From positions 1-64,000 of the forward strand of contig JAHISP010000068.1 in the NCBI GenBank assembly GCA_018818165.1: 64,000 nucleotides of DNA, given 5' to 3'. The notes below the pieces were generated by a model, which made no database searches, was not told where the DNA came from, and saw only the letters and a program-made list of their open reading frames with translations. The stretch is from Bacteroidota bacterium. GTDB lineage: Bacteria; Bacteroidota; Ignavibacteria; Ignavibacteriales; Melioribacteraceae. The translations under genes and the position numbers were made by a program. This document shows, one piece after another, positions 46,291 to 54,750 of the stretch (position 1 is the first letter of the stretch; each line of letters opens with the position of its first letter).

Positions 46291-47985
46291 TTACTTTTCG
46301 TAAAGCAGAGTTACACCATACATCTGTGGATTATCTGGAGCAGGTGAATTCCAGTCTTCAAAGGAGTGAGAATCATCCGTTTTATAATGAAGTTTATATT
46401 TACCAGAATCAAGATTTATTACATCATTATATAATCTATTTTTCTGCGATCCGCCAGCATGCGTTGTTTCTCTATATTTCATTTTCCAAACTGTTTTTCC
46501 ATTATTGTCTGTAATCCAAGCGTAATCCGCTAAGTCGGTGCCGTCACTTTCACCAATAGCAATAATACGGATTTTAGCGCTGCCACTGATTAAAAATGTT
46601 TTTTCTAATTCCTGATCATCATATACTTTTGTAATTTCGGTAATAGTATTTTTATTTACAAATTTTTTAGCATCAAATAGCTTCACTAAATCTTTGTCAT
46701 CATTATTCATTGTATAAATACTGATTCCCCACTTATCCTCTTCAAAAGGAGGTTTTTCATTCCAATCCCTAAAATTATGCGAATCATCTGTAACATAGTA
46801 AGCAATATAATTTCCTGGTTCAAACGTTATTATTTCATCTACTATTCTATTTTTTTTAGCACCGCCAGCATAACTAGTATTTCTATAATTCATTTTCCAA
46901 ACAATTTCTTTTGTATTAGCATTTTCTATCCAACCATAATCAACTAATTCTTTGTACCCTTCTCCAACTGCTAATATTCTTAATTCAAGATTTTTTGACA
47001 ACGTAAATCCTTGCGACACAAATGCATCATCTTCAACTTTAGTAAGTTCAATAACTGGACTTACAATGTCTTTTTTATTAAAAGGAATAATATTTTTTTT
47101 CTCATTCTGATCTAAAAATGAAATAACAATTCCCCAGTATTGTGGATCATCTGGAGGTAAAACATTCCATTCATCAAACGAGTGAGAGTCGTCAGATCTA
47201 TATCTAACTTCGTAACTGCCTTTTGGTAAAGTTATTTCTGCCCTTTCTTGAACATTTTTTTTACCACCGCCAGCATATTTGCCATCGGAGCTATTGAACA
47301 TCCAGACTCTTTTATTTTTAGTTAAATCATATATGTACCCAAAATCATAGAATTCATTATTTATACCTTCTCCAATTCCATAAATGCTAATTTTTGTATC
47401 CCCTTTAAGAGAAAATTCTTTTTTGAGATTTTCTGAATCACCAACTCTGCTAAATGAAGCTAATGCATTTTTGTTTCTATCATTAACTAAAAGAAAAGCG
47501 TCCACAGACTTTAATAAATTTTTCTCATCAGAAATTGTAACAAAAAAACTTTTCTTAAATTTTTTAATATCCGACTTTCTAGAATCAAAAAGTCCCTCAA
47601 TCATTCCCAATCCTCTTACAATAAATTTATCTCGCTCATATCCTGCAGCGAAATAAACTTCATAATTGCCAGCTTTTAATTTCACTTCTGAGTCAAAATC
47701 ATATTCACCATCATTTTTGGAATAATCATCACACTCTTCACTTCGCCAAACAACATTTCTAGTTTCTGTGTCCAAAATCCAAGCATAATAATTTAAATAA
47801 TTGTCCCACTCATCAAATGAAGCTCCTTCACCACTAATTTTAATTGTAACATCCTTACTAAGATTGAATCCTCCCAGTTCAACCTCGCCAGGATATACAT
47901 TTCCAACTTTAATTGTCTTTTGTGCAAAAGTTAAAGTTGAAGAAATTAGCAGCAATAAAAGCAAATTATATTTCAAGTTCTTCAT
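46291..47985 (-). CDS. Secreted protein with four homologous repeats
   Basis: A 564-residue exported protein of no family I recognise. After a signal peptide (KYNLLLLLLISSTLTFAQ) come four related units of about 120-130 residues. Units 2-4 share a pattern: G-E-G/S, then DYGWI or DFGYI, VWKM-type, YAGG(A/G)KKN and then TDDSHSF-DWN with PP and WGI. The first unit is diverged (FDEWDNYLNYYAWILDTE). This looks like a beta-sandwich repeat protein for envelope or surface use. There is no NPFNPST-type sorting domain. The frame is open from 48000; ATG 47985 begins the signal peptide. Neighbours are a repeat element downstream and a SPOR protein gene upstream on the same strand. Confidence 0.75.
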   Translation of the reverse strand: MKNLKYNLLLLLLISSTLTFAQKTIKVGNVYPGEVELGGFNLSKDVTIKISGEGASFDEWDNYLNYYAWILDTETRNVVWRSEECDDYSKNDGEYDFDSEVKLKAGNYEVYFAAGYERDKFIVRGLGMIEGLFDSRKSDIKKFKKSFFVTISDEKNLLKSVDAFLLVNDRNKNALASFSRVGDSENLKKEFSLKGDTKISIYGIGEGINNEFYDFGYIYDLTKNKRVWMFNSSDGKYAGGGKKNVQERAEITLPKGSYEVRYRSDDSHSFDEWNVLPPDDPQYWGIVISFLDQNEKKNIIPFNKKDIVSPVIELTKVEDDAFVSQGFTLSKNLELRILAVGEGYKELVDYGWIENANTKEIVWKMNYRNTSYAGGAKKNRIVDEIITFEPGNYIAYYVTDDSHNFRDWNEKPPFEEDKWGISIYTMNNDDKDLVKLFDAKKFVNKNTITEITKVYDDQELEKTFLISGSAKIRIIAIGESDGTDLADYAWITDNNGKTVWKMKYRETTHAGGSQKNRLYNDVINLDSGKYKLHYKTDDSHSFEDWNSPAPDNPQMYGVTLLYEK

Positions 47986-48091
47986 TATCTCTAAATCCAA
48001 TTGTTTTGCTGTGTAAGACGTATTATTTAATAAATAGTTTTATTTATCAAATATTTTATTCATAAATGGGGCAATATTAAACGAAATGAAA

Positions 48092-49165
48092 TTATTTTTT
48101 ACTTATTTCTCTTTGTACGTTTTTTGCTTCTTGAAGGGATTTAAAATAACCAACTCTAACTCTGTGCCAAATACTATTTTTATTTTTGGGTTTTACTGAA
48201 ACAATAATTGCATTAAAACCATTACTTTTAAGTTTATTTAGCTCTTTATCTGCATAAGCTTTAGTTTTCCAAGATGAAACTTGGAAGCAATATAATTTGC
48301 CATCGGAGAATATTGATTTATCAACTTCGCTTTCACTATCTTGATTATATTCAATTTTAGGAATTTTAATATTTGGGAAATCAGAAATTGCCACTTTTTG
48401 TATTTGTTTTACATTTGTTTGGCTTTTAGCAATACCTGATTGATCCATTATTTCTGATATTAAAGGCTCAACTATATTTTGCTCTATATCTTCTTCGCGT
48501 TTTTCTTCAACTGTAGTTTTTTCATCTTTCTTTTCTTCTACTTTGGGAAGTTCTACTTCTATGATGTTTTTATTAGTATCATCGTTTTCGGAGGCACTTT
48601 TATCAGCAATCCTTTTCCGAGGTAATTCTAAATTACTTTCTATAACTACATTTTGTGATAAATCATTACCATCATTTTTAGTACTATCAGAACTGCTATT
48701 AATATCAGTTGAACTAATTAAAGAAAAACTTCCTGTTATTAGATATGAAATAACTTCATTATATATTATTTCACAATTAGGATTAGATGAAATTGGAGTT
48801 AAAAATGCAGAGGGTGCACCACTAAGATTCGATTTTGAAGATCTATTTACAATACCACCTTTAAAATCGTAATAAATAATTCCAATTTCTGCATAACGCT
48901 TTTTCATTTTATTAAAAAGATAATGTGTTTTAATTGAATAAACCTCTTCGCCATTATCTTCTTTTTGTGCTTCTTTTAACTTTTCTAAAGCCCAAACAGA
49001 TATTTCATTTCCATACTGCACAATCTTAGTTGGCTCAATAAAAATATCTGAATATTCATCAGTTTTAATAAGTTGCCAGTTGTCAGATAGGTTTTGTGAA
49101 AATAGCGAAGTAAAGCTAATAATGAAAAGTATGGTTAGATATTTTTTTATTTTATTTTGCGTCAT
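48092..49165 (-). CDS. Secreted SPOR-domain protein
   Basis: A 357-residue exported protein: signal peptide (TILFIISFTSLFSQ), a mixed N-terminal domain of about 110 residues, a low-complexity acidic/Lys-rich linker (about 150-230) and a C-terminal SPOR domain (about 285-355). The SPOR domain reads CFQVSSWKTKAYADKELN and IWHRVRVGYFKSLQEA. SPOR domains bind peptidoglycan lacking stem peptides, usually at division sites. The N-terminal part (ISVWALEKLKE, YAEIGIIYYD) resembles surface-adhesin E/'SapE'-like proteins but is not certain. ATG 49165 is chosen although the ribosome site is weak. Confidence 0.75.
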   Translation of the reverse strand: MTQNKIKKYLTILFIISFTSLFSQNLSDNWQLIKTDEYSDIFIEPTKIVQYGNEISVWALEKLKEAQKEDNGEEVYSIKTHYLFNKMKKRYAEIGIIYYDFKGGIVNRSSKSNLSGAPSAFLTPISSNPNCEIIYNEVISYLITGSFSLISSTDINSSSDSTKNDGNDLSQNVVIESNLELPRKRIADKSASENDDTNKNIIEVELPKVEEKKDEKTTVEEKREEDIEQNIVEPLISEIMDQSGIAKSQTNVKQIQKVAISDFPNIKIPKIEYNQDSESEVDKSIFSDGKLYCFQVSSWKTKAYADKELNKLKSNGFNAIIVSVKPKNKNSIWHRVRVGYFKSLQEAKNVQREISKK

Positions 49166-49238
49166 CAACAATTGAAATTTTTGTATTCCTAATTTACATA
49201 TCTTTATAAGAATATTTTTTAAAATTGTTCAGATAAAC

Positions 49239-50153
49239 TTGCAAGAAAAACAATATACTAATAGAAATTTACTACAATCAAATTTACCACTTAGCTATAC
49301 TTTAACGGCAGGGATAAATGAAGTATCCGCAATTAAAATTGGAAGAAATAGTTTATGGTTAAATGGTGGCAATTTTTCCAACATTGATAACTTTATATCC
49401 TCAATAAAAACAATCTCAAGAAATAATAAAATTATAATTAGAGGATGTAATAAATCCACTTCAAAAAAATTAAACAAAAATGGATTTAATGAAATTTTAT
49501 TTGCAAAAGAAGCCATAATTGAACTTGATAAAAATATTTCAATTACAAAAAAGTTATTGAGAAGAATATCTAGTCTTTTAAAAAGAGGAAATGTAAAAGA
49601 GATTGTTTTTTCAGATGAAAACACAGAAATCTTTAATGAATTCCTAAAAACAACGTTTCATTGGGGTAAACCTCAATTAAGGAATTTGTTTCTTGATAGA
49701 TTTAGTGAAAGCACAAGATTGTTTGTCTATGAAATTTCACCTAATAAGTGGGAAGGTGCAATATTAGTTTCGCAAAATTCAAAATCAAAAATGCAAGGTG
49801 AACAATTTTTTAGAAAAAAGATTGGAATGAATGGAGTTATGGATACATTGGTCTATTCAATATGCCATATTTTGGAAAATGAAGGTTACGCAGAGTTTTC
49901 ACTTGGTGAAGTTCCGTTTACCATAAGTGAAAATACATCTTTCTTTTCAAAAGCAAATTTTCTTAACTTAATTGGTAGTAAAATAAAATTCGCATATAAT
50001 TATAAAGGGCTATACAATTTTAAGAATAAATTTGTTACACGCTGGGATGACATTTTTATTTGTACAAATAATAGGTGGTTATTTCTAGATTTACTTAGAA
50101 TTGCAAAAAAATCGAACTTATTAGCTTTAGCACTTTACAAAATATTTAATTAA
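49239..50153 (+). CDS. DUF2156/MprF-type GNAT-like protein
   Basis: A 304-residue protein resembling the tandem-GNAT domain of lysylphosphatidylglycerol synthases and DUF2156. The C-terminal LGEVPFT...NYKGLYNFKNKFVTRWD layout is the recognisable part. It lacks any membrane domain, so it is a soluble form that may transfer an aminoacyl group or another acyl group. The start is TTG 49239; no ATG is available in the first 180 codons. Its 3' end overlaps the convergent radical SAM gene by 8 bp. The function is not established; the neighbourhood suggests the two could act together. Confidence 0.65.
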   Translation: MQEKQYTNRNLLQSNLPLSYTLTAGINEVSAIKIGRNSLWLNGGNFSNIDNFISSIKTISRNNKIIIRGCNKSTSKKLNKNGFNEILFAKEAIIELDKNISITKKLLRRISSLLKRGNVKEIVFSDENTEIFNEFLKTTFHWGKPQLRNLFLDRFSESTRLFVYEISPNKWEGAILVSQNSKSKMQGEQFFRKKIGMNGVMDTLVYSICHILENEGYAEFSLGEVPFTISENTSFFSKANFLNLIGSKIKFAYNYKGLYNFKNKFVTRWDDIFICTNNRWLFLDLLRIAKKSNLLALALYKIFN

Positions 50154-50952
50154 TTAAATCATTAAGTCTAACATTTGTATCAGCATTTACTATTTGCGAT
50201 ACTTCAATTCCCCTTCTAATAAATTCTTCACTATCAATATCATCATGAACACTTCTAACAGAATTGAAATGGCAAAAATCGACATAATTTAAATTAAGTT
50301 TTTTTACAAAATAAATATCTTCTGCTAAATCACTACAAGTCTGGTTTGGAAGACCAATTATACTTCCTGAACCAACATTATATCCAAGTTTTTTAAGTTC
50401 TGCAATATGCTCAACACGATTTTCAAATGAGTTCCAAGAATTTGTCTCATTATAAAGATTATTGTTCTTTGAAATAATATTTAAATAATACGAATCAGCC
50501 CCAGCTATTTTCCATTCTTTATATTCTTCCAACTCGCGTAAGCCAAAACTTAGAATAATTTTTATTTTGGCAATTTGTTTTATTGAATAAATTATATACG
50601 CAATTCTATCAGTATTGTAGTAATTATCATAACCTGAATGGAGCAAAATTGAATTACACCCATTTTTGTGAAGTTCTATTGCTTTTTTAATTATCTCTTC
50701 CCTATTTAATCTAAATCTATTAATTTTATTGTTACTATTTCTAGATTTACAAAAAAGACAATCCGCATTACAATAATTAGAAATATCTATCCTTTGTTCC
50801 AAACTATGATAATCTTTAGGAATTATGGAAATAATGCTTGCTGAAGCTTTTTGGATTATTGCCCTTTTTTCTACATCATTTTCGCTTAAAAGATAAGTAA
50901 TATCTTCTTTGGATAATTTTGATTTATTTAATATTTCTAATAATTTTTCCAT
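50146..50952 (-). CDS. HydE/BioB-like radical SAM protein
   Basis: A 268-residue radical SAM enzyme with the C-x3-C-x2-C motif at Cys61, Cys65 and Cys68 (RIDISNYCNADCLFCKSRN) binding a 4Fe-4S cluster. The following segments (GCNSILLHSGYDNYYNTDRI, FGLRELEEYKEWKIAGADSY, SFENRVEHIAELKKLGYNVG and IGLPNQTCSDLAEDI) match the HydE/PylB/BioB branch, closest to HydE. It is shorter than typical HydE (about 350), ending soon after the barrel. No hydrogenase gene is in the window, so hydrogenase maturation is not supported. It lies convergent with the GNAT-like gene. A weak ribosome site precedes ATG 50952. Confidence 0.8.
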   Translation of the reverse strand: MEKLLEILNKSKLSKEDITYLLSENDVEKRAIIQKASASIISIIPKDYHSLEQRIDISNYCNADCLFCKSRNSNNKINRFRLNREEIIKKAIELHKNGCNSILLHSGYDNYYNTDRIAYIIYSIKQIAKIKIILSFGLRELEEYKEWKIAGADSYYLNIISKNNNLYNETNSWNSFENRVEHIAELKKLGYNVGSGSIIGLPNQTCSDLAEDIYFVKKLNLNYVDFCHFNSVRSVHDDIDSEEFIRRGIEVSQIVNADTNVRLNDLIN

Positions 50953-51218
50953 GATTTAGTTTTCTGAACAATAAATATACCAAGTGAAAATATTCTATTA
51001 TTGGACTATATAGGCATTAAATAAAAACATAGAACATCTTATTTCTTAATTTCAAGAAAACATTTTTATTCTTGCTAATCTAAAGTTTATTAATTTTAAA
51101 TTTAAGAAATGTTTTTACGGATTAATTATCTAAATTATAATAGTTAGGTAATTAAATTGTCATTAAACAATTATCAAATTGTATTTGTAAAAGAGATTAA
51201 AAGAGAAAATTTTAAGTA

Positions 51219-51986
51219 CTACTTTGAATAAATCTCAAGTTTTAAAATGGATTTTTCTTTTTTCAAAAATATTTTTCTTAAACCTTCAATTTCCAAAATT
51301 TCCAACCCGTTTTTATTTTCTCTTATATTCCATTGTTTTTTGAGGCAAACTTTAAGTTGTTCAGAAATGGTTTTAAATATATCATCTTTATTATCCAAAA
51401 TTAATGTTACTCTCGAAATACCATTTTTTGTTATAACACTGCCACTTTTATAAAGATTTTGTGTCATTAACCTAAGTACCCATTCTCCGTCAGATTTGCT
51501 AAAATGATCATCCTTGAAATAAAAGAATCCAGTTTTTGCATGAGACAAAAAGAATTGGACTAGCGAGCAATAATTAGCATTTTTAGGCAATTTGCGGCTA
51601 TCTTGCGAAACATAGAACAGTTGCAATGAATGTGGGCCAATATCTGTGCTATCACCAGCAATATAAATCTGCCATAATCCAGATTCATCAATTTGCTGCT
51701 CAAATACAACTTCTGACTTTTCATCATTGGGGAATGCAACTTTGTATTCATTTGAAGGAGCTACAATTGTTAGAAGGGGAAAAAATGAAGATTTCAATTT
51801 CATAACTAAGAAATCACCTTCTTCCATTTGTAATTCATAAGCATCAAATCTGCCAAAATCAGTTTCAAAGATATCATCTTTGGTCAACTCTCCTTTTAAT
51901 ATAGAAGAATGAGTATCAAAATTGTATTCTTGAGCTTGAACATTTAAAAGGAAGAGAAATACTAAAATTATTACTCTATGTAGCAT
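51219..51986 (-). CDS. Secreted protein with PPC-like domain, function unknown
   Basis: A 255-residue exported protein. After the signal peptide (VIILVFLFLLNVQA) comes a bacterial pre-peptidase-type (PPC-like) beta-sandwich (about residues 25-125) with DDIFETDFGRFDAYELQMEE and YIAGDSTDIGPHSLQLF. The second half is a mixed domain with no family I know (FSKSDGEWVLRLMTQNLYK, IFKTISEQLKVCLKK). AGGA precedes ATG 51986 by seven bases. A 266-bp AT-rich spacer downstream holds nothing I can name. A function cannot be given. Confidence 0.65.
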   Translation of the reverse strand: MLHRVIILVFLFLLNVQAQEYNFDTHSSILKGELTKDDIFETDFGRFDAYELQMEEGDFLVMKLKSSFFPLLTIVAPSNEYKVAFPNDEKSEVVFEQQIDESGLWQIYIAGDSTDIGPHSLQLFYVSQDSRKLPKNANYCSLVQFFLSHAKTGFFYFKDDHFSKSDGEWVLRLMTQNLYKSGSVITKNGISRVTLILDNKDDIFKTISEQLKVCLKKQWNIRENKNGLEILEIEGLRKIFLKKEKSILKLEIYSK

Positions 51987-52054
51987 CGTTTTTCCTGTTA
52001 GAAAAGTTTATATTAACTATGTTAAATATAATGCTTGCAATCCTAATAATCATT

Positions 52055-52717
52055 ATGAAATTTATTTATTCATTTATCATCCTTTTAATTTTTACAAATT
52101 TTGTGACTGCGCAAATTTTTGTGGAAAATAATTTAGAAGACGGTATAAATTATATTGTTGAGTACATTAATTCAGATGATTTTGCTCAACTAAAAAAGAC
52201 TGAACCTGATTTGACCCTTATCGATTCAATTTATTTGCGTGCAAAGAAATTTCAAAAAGATGATATATCCGAAACGCTTTTAACATTAACTTTTGCCACG
52301 CTTCCCTTCCAAAAAATGCCTTTAAATATTCCTTATACTGGAATAATTTTTAATGTGAAACTGCCTTCAGGCGATCCAAATTTAATCAATCTTAAAATAC
52401 AGAACTTACCAAAGCAACTTTTTGAAGATTCACCAAATACAAATTTTGGCGACAAAGACAAAACTGCCCATTTTTTTGGGAATGCATATTTTTCCTATTC
52501 AGTTTCTTTATTCAATGTTTCAAAATTTCTAAGTATTTTTGTAGAGTTGTTTGAAGACGCATTCAAAGTGGAAGGCGGTATTGATAATCGTGATTTTGTT
52601 GCAAACCATCTTGGTTATGAGTTTGGGAATGATTTGCTTAAGAATTCTGACTTGCTACCTTCAGAGGTGTTAAAGAAATATCCACTATTTATAAAATATT
52701 TTGAAGTGAAAAAATGA
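52055..52717 (+). CDS. Secreted protein overlapping an NtrC-type regulator gene
   Basis: A 220-residue exported protein (232 if ATG 52019 is used) beginning with a signal peptide (KFIYSFIILLIFTNFVTA). It has a helical N-terminal half, then a segment KDKTAHFFGNAYFSYSVSLF and later GGIDNRDFVANHLGYEFGND. The D-K-x-x-H-F plus N-x-L-G pattern is faintly reminiscent of YfiM/DUF2279-type lipoproteins. The stop overlaps the start of the regulator gene by 4 bp, so they are translationally coupled and probably functionally linked. No clear ribosome site decides between the two starts. Confidence 0.65.
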   Translation: MKFIYSFIILLIFTNFVTAQIFVENNLEDGINYIVEYINSDDFAQLKKTEPDLTLIDSIYLRAKKFQKDDISETLLTLTFATLPFQKMPLNIPYTGIIFNVKLPSGDPNLINLKIQNLPKQLFEDSPNTNFGDKDKTAHFFGNAYFSYSVSLFNVSKFLSIFVELFEDAFKVEGGIDNRDFVANHLGYEFGNDLLKNSDLLPSEVLKKYPLFIKYFEVKK

Positions 52718-54066
52718 GCAAAGTTATAATAATTGATGATGAAGTTGAAATTTGTGAAAGCATTAAAATGATTCTTGAATATGAGGATTATGAGGTTGAT
52801 TTTTTTACAGATGCAAAAAAAGGTGTTGAGCATTTAAGAGAAAATAATTATTCCGTTTTACTCCTTGATATTCAAATGCCACAAATTACTGGATTTGAAG
52901 TGCTTAATACAATAAGTCATTTTCAATTCAAACCTAATGTAATAATGATTTCAGCTCACGGAAGTCTTGAAAATGCAATTAAAGCTACAAAACTGGGTGC
53001 GTTTGATTTTATAGAAAAACCAATTGATAGGGACAAACTGCTTATAAGCGTTCGTAATGCTGGTGAAAGAGCAAAACTTCTTTCAGAAAACCAAAAATTA
53101 CGGAAGGAATTGGATGTTGAATATTCAATGGTTGGCAATAGCGCAGCATTAGTTCTGGTTCAAAATACGATTGCCCGCGTTGCTCCTTCTGATGCACGAG
53201 TTTTGATAACCGGCGAAAATGGTACTGGAAAAGAACTTGCAGCTCGTGAAATTCACAACAAAAGCAATAGAAATGATAAACCATTTGTTGAAGTTAATTG
53301 TGCCGCAATTCCAAATGAGTTGATTGAATCAGAATTATTTGGACATGAAAGAGGATCATTTACTGGAGCAAATCAACAACGAATTGGCAAATTTGAAGCT
53401 GCAAATAAGGGAACAATCTTTTTGGATGAAATTGGTGATATGTCTCTTCAGGCTCAAGCAAAAGTTTTAAGAGCAATTGAGGATGGAAAAATAGAGCGAG
53501 TTGGTGGGAATAAAAAAATTGATGTTGATGTGAGAATAATTTCAGCAACTAATAAAAATCTTGAAAAAGAAATTGAAGATGGAAATTTTAGAGAGGATTT
53601 ATATCACAGATTAAACGTAATTCCAATTACAATTCCCCCACTTCGCGAAAGAAAGGAAGATATTGTTGAATTAACTAATCATTTTTCCAAAATCATTTGC
53701 GAAAAGAATAAATTTCCGCAAGTCCAATTTGATAAAAATGCTCTTGAATTGCTTAAAGCAAATAATTGGAGTGGGAATATAAGAGAACTTAAAAATATTG
53801 TTGAACGCATTATAATAATGGTTCCAAAAAATCAAATTTCAGCAAATGACATTGTTCATCTTCTTCCTAATTCTAAAACTAAAAATGATGATTTGTTAAA
53901 CATTTCAAATTCATTTCAAGAATTTAAAGAAGTTACCGAGCGTGCGTTTATATTAAAACAATTGGAATTAAATGATTGGAATATTAGTAAAACAGCCGAA
54001 ATATTGGATATTCAAAGAAGCCATCTCTACAACAAAATGAAAAAATATAATATTGAAAAAGGGTAA
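52714..54066 (+). CDS. NtrC-type sigma-54-dependent response regulator
   Basis: A 450-residue three-domain regulator. The receiver domain has the acidic pair in IIIDDEVE, phosphoacceptor Asp52 in LLLDIQMPQ and Lys in DFIEKPID. The AAA+ sigma-54-activating domain (about 140-370) has Walker A GENGTGKE near 167, GSFTGA (residues 214-219, in place of GAFTGA) for contact with sigma-54, and Walker B GTIFLDEIGDMS. A Fis-type helix-turn-helix ends it (NISKTAEILDIQRSHLYNK). No histidine kinase adjoins it. The upstream gene overlaps by 4 bp. Targets would carry -24/-12 promoters, none of which I see clearly in this window. Confidence 0.94.
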   Translation: MSKVIIIDDEVEICESIKMILEYEDYEVDFFTDAKKGVEHLRENNYSVLLLDIQMPQITGFEVLNTISHFQFKPNVIMISAHGSLENAIKATKLGAFDFIEKPIDRDKLLISVRNAGERAKLLSENQKLRKELDVEYSMVGNSAALVLVQNTIARVAPSDARVLITGENGTGKELAAREIHNKSNRNDKPFVEVNCAAIPNELIESELFGHERGSFTGANQQRIGKFEAANKGTIFLDEIGDMSLQAQAKVLRAIEDGKIERVGGNKKIDVDVRIISATNKNLEKEIEDGNFREDLYHRLNVIPITIPPLRERKEDIVELTNHFSKIICEKNKFPQVQFDKNALELLKANNWSGNIRELKNIVERIIIMVPKNQISANDIVHLLPNSKTKNDDLLNISNSFQEFKEVTERAFILKQLELNDWNISKTAEILDIQRSHLYNKMKKYNIEKG

Positions 54067-54073
54067 ATAAGAA

Positions 54074-54093
54074 GAGCTACCTATTGGTAGCTC
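54074..54093. terminator. Bidirectional hairpin terminator
   Basis: A perfect 8-bp stem GAGCTACC-TATT-GGTAGCTC between the convergent regulator and outer-membrane protein genes. The minus-strand read-through is T-rich (TTCTTATTT), so it is best placed to terminate the outer-membrane protein gene, and it can also serve the regulator gene. Confidence 0.7.
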
Positions 54094-54108
54094 CTTTCCA
54101 TAAGCTTA

Positions 54109-54723
54109 TTAATTTAGACCAAAACGAAATCCTACATGAATTGCCCAGTTATTAGCAGTCATTTTACTACTGTCACCTTCTTCCATATCTTCATTATTTA
54201 CGTCTAACTCTCTATCCACAATGTGATAAACAAATTCAACAAAAAGACCATTGTTCCCACTAATATTCATTTCTGCACCAGCACCAACATTAAATCCAAA
54301 TGCGTTTTTGAAATCCATTTTTACATCATCAAATCCAAATTCATTAATTTCGTCTGTAAAATCATATTCGATAGTCCCAGTATACATTCCAGCTCCAGCA
54401 CGAAGATATGGCCATATTCCTCTACCAGTTCCAAATTTGAATTTTGCCAAAGCACCATAATAAAGTTGGTTTATTTTCATATCGCCAATGTCACCCTTAG
54501 AAAAAATAAAAGGAACAACAGCATAGTTCACTTCAACACCAAATTCAAAGTTACCTCCAGAACCAAACAAAAGTTGAGCACCAACAGGTATATAATTTGA
54601 TTCTTCGTCAACATCATCACCAAATGCAGAAGAACCATAGCCTGCAAATGCACCAATTGATTGTGAATACGCGGTTCCGCTAGCCAATAAAAGCAATAAT
54701 AAAATTAGTCCAAGTTTTTTCAT
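54109..54723 (-). CDS. Outer-membrane beta-barrel protein (porin-family)
   Basis: A 204-residue exported protein of the small OmpA/OmpW-like beta-barrel (porin-family) type. It has a signal peptide (KKLGLILLLLLLASGTAYS), alternating hydrophobic strands such as FEFGVEVNYAVVPF and WPYLRAGAGMYTG, and a terminal strand NWAIHVGFRFGLN ending in an aromatic-rich pattern. The glycine-rich strands and length of about 200 residues are typical. Starts are available at 54735 and 54723; GGAG lies six bases before 54723, which also opens the signal. The function (ion passage or adhesion) is unknown. It is followed by a hairpin terminator and preceded by the first Por-secreted gene. Confidence 0.8.
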   Translation of the reverse strand: MKKLGLILLLLLLASGTAYSQSIGAFAGYGSSAFGDDVDEESNYIPVGAQLLFGSGGNFEFGVEVNYAVVPFIFSKGDIGDMKINQLYYGALAKFKFGTGRGIWPYLRAGAGMYTGTIEYDFTDEINEFGFDDVKMDFKNAFGFNVGAGAEMNISGNNGLFVEFVYHIVDRELDVNNEDMEEGDSSKMTANNWAIHVGFRFGLN

Positions 54724-54750
54724 TTTTAACTCCATGTTGTTGAATAATAA

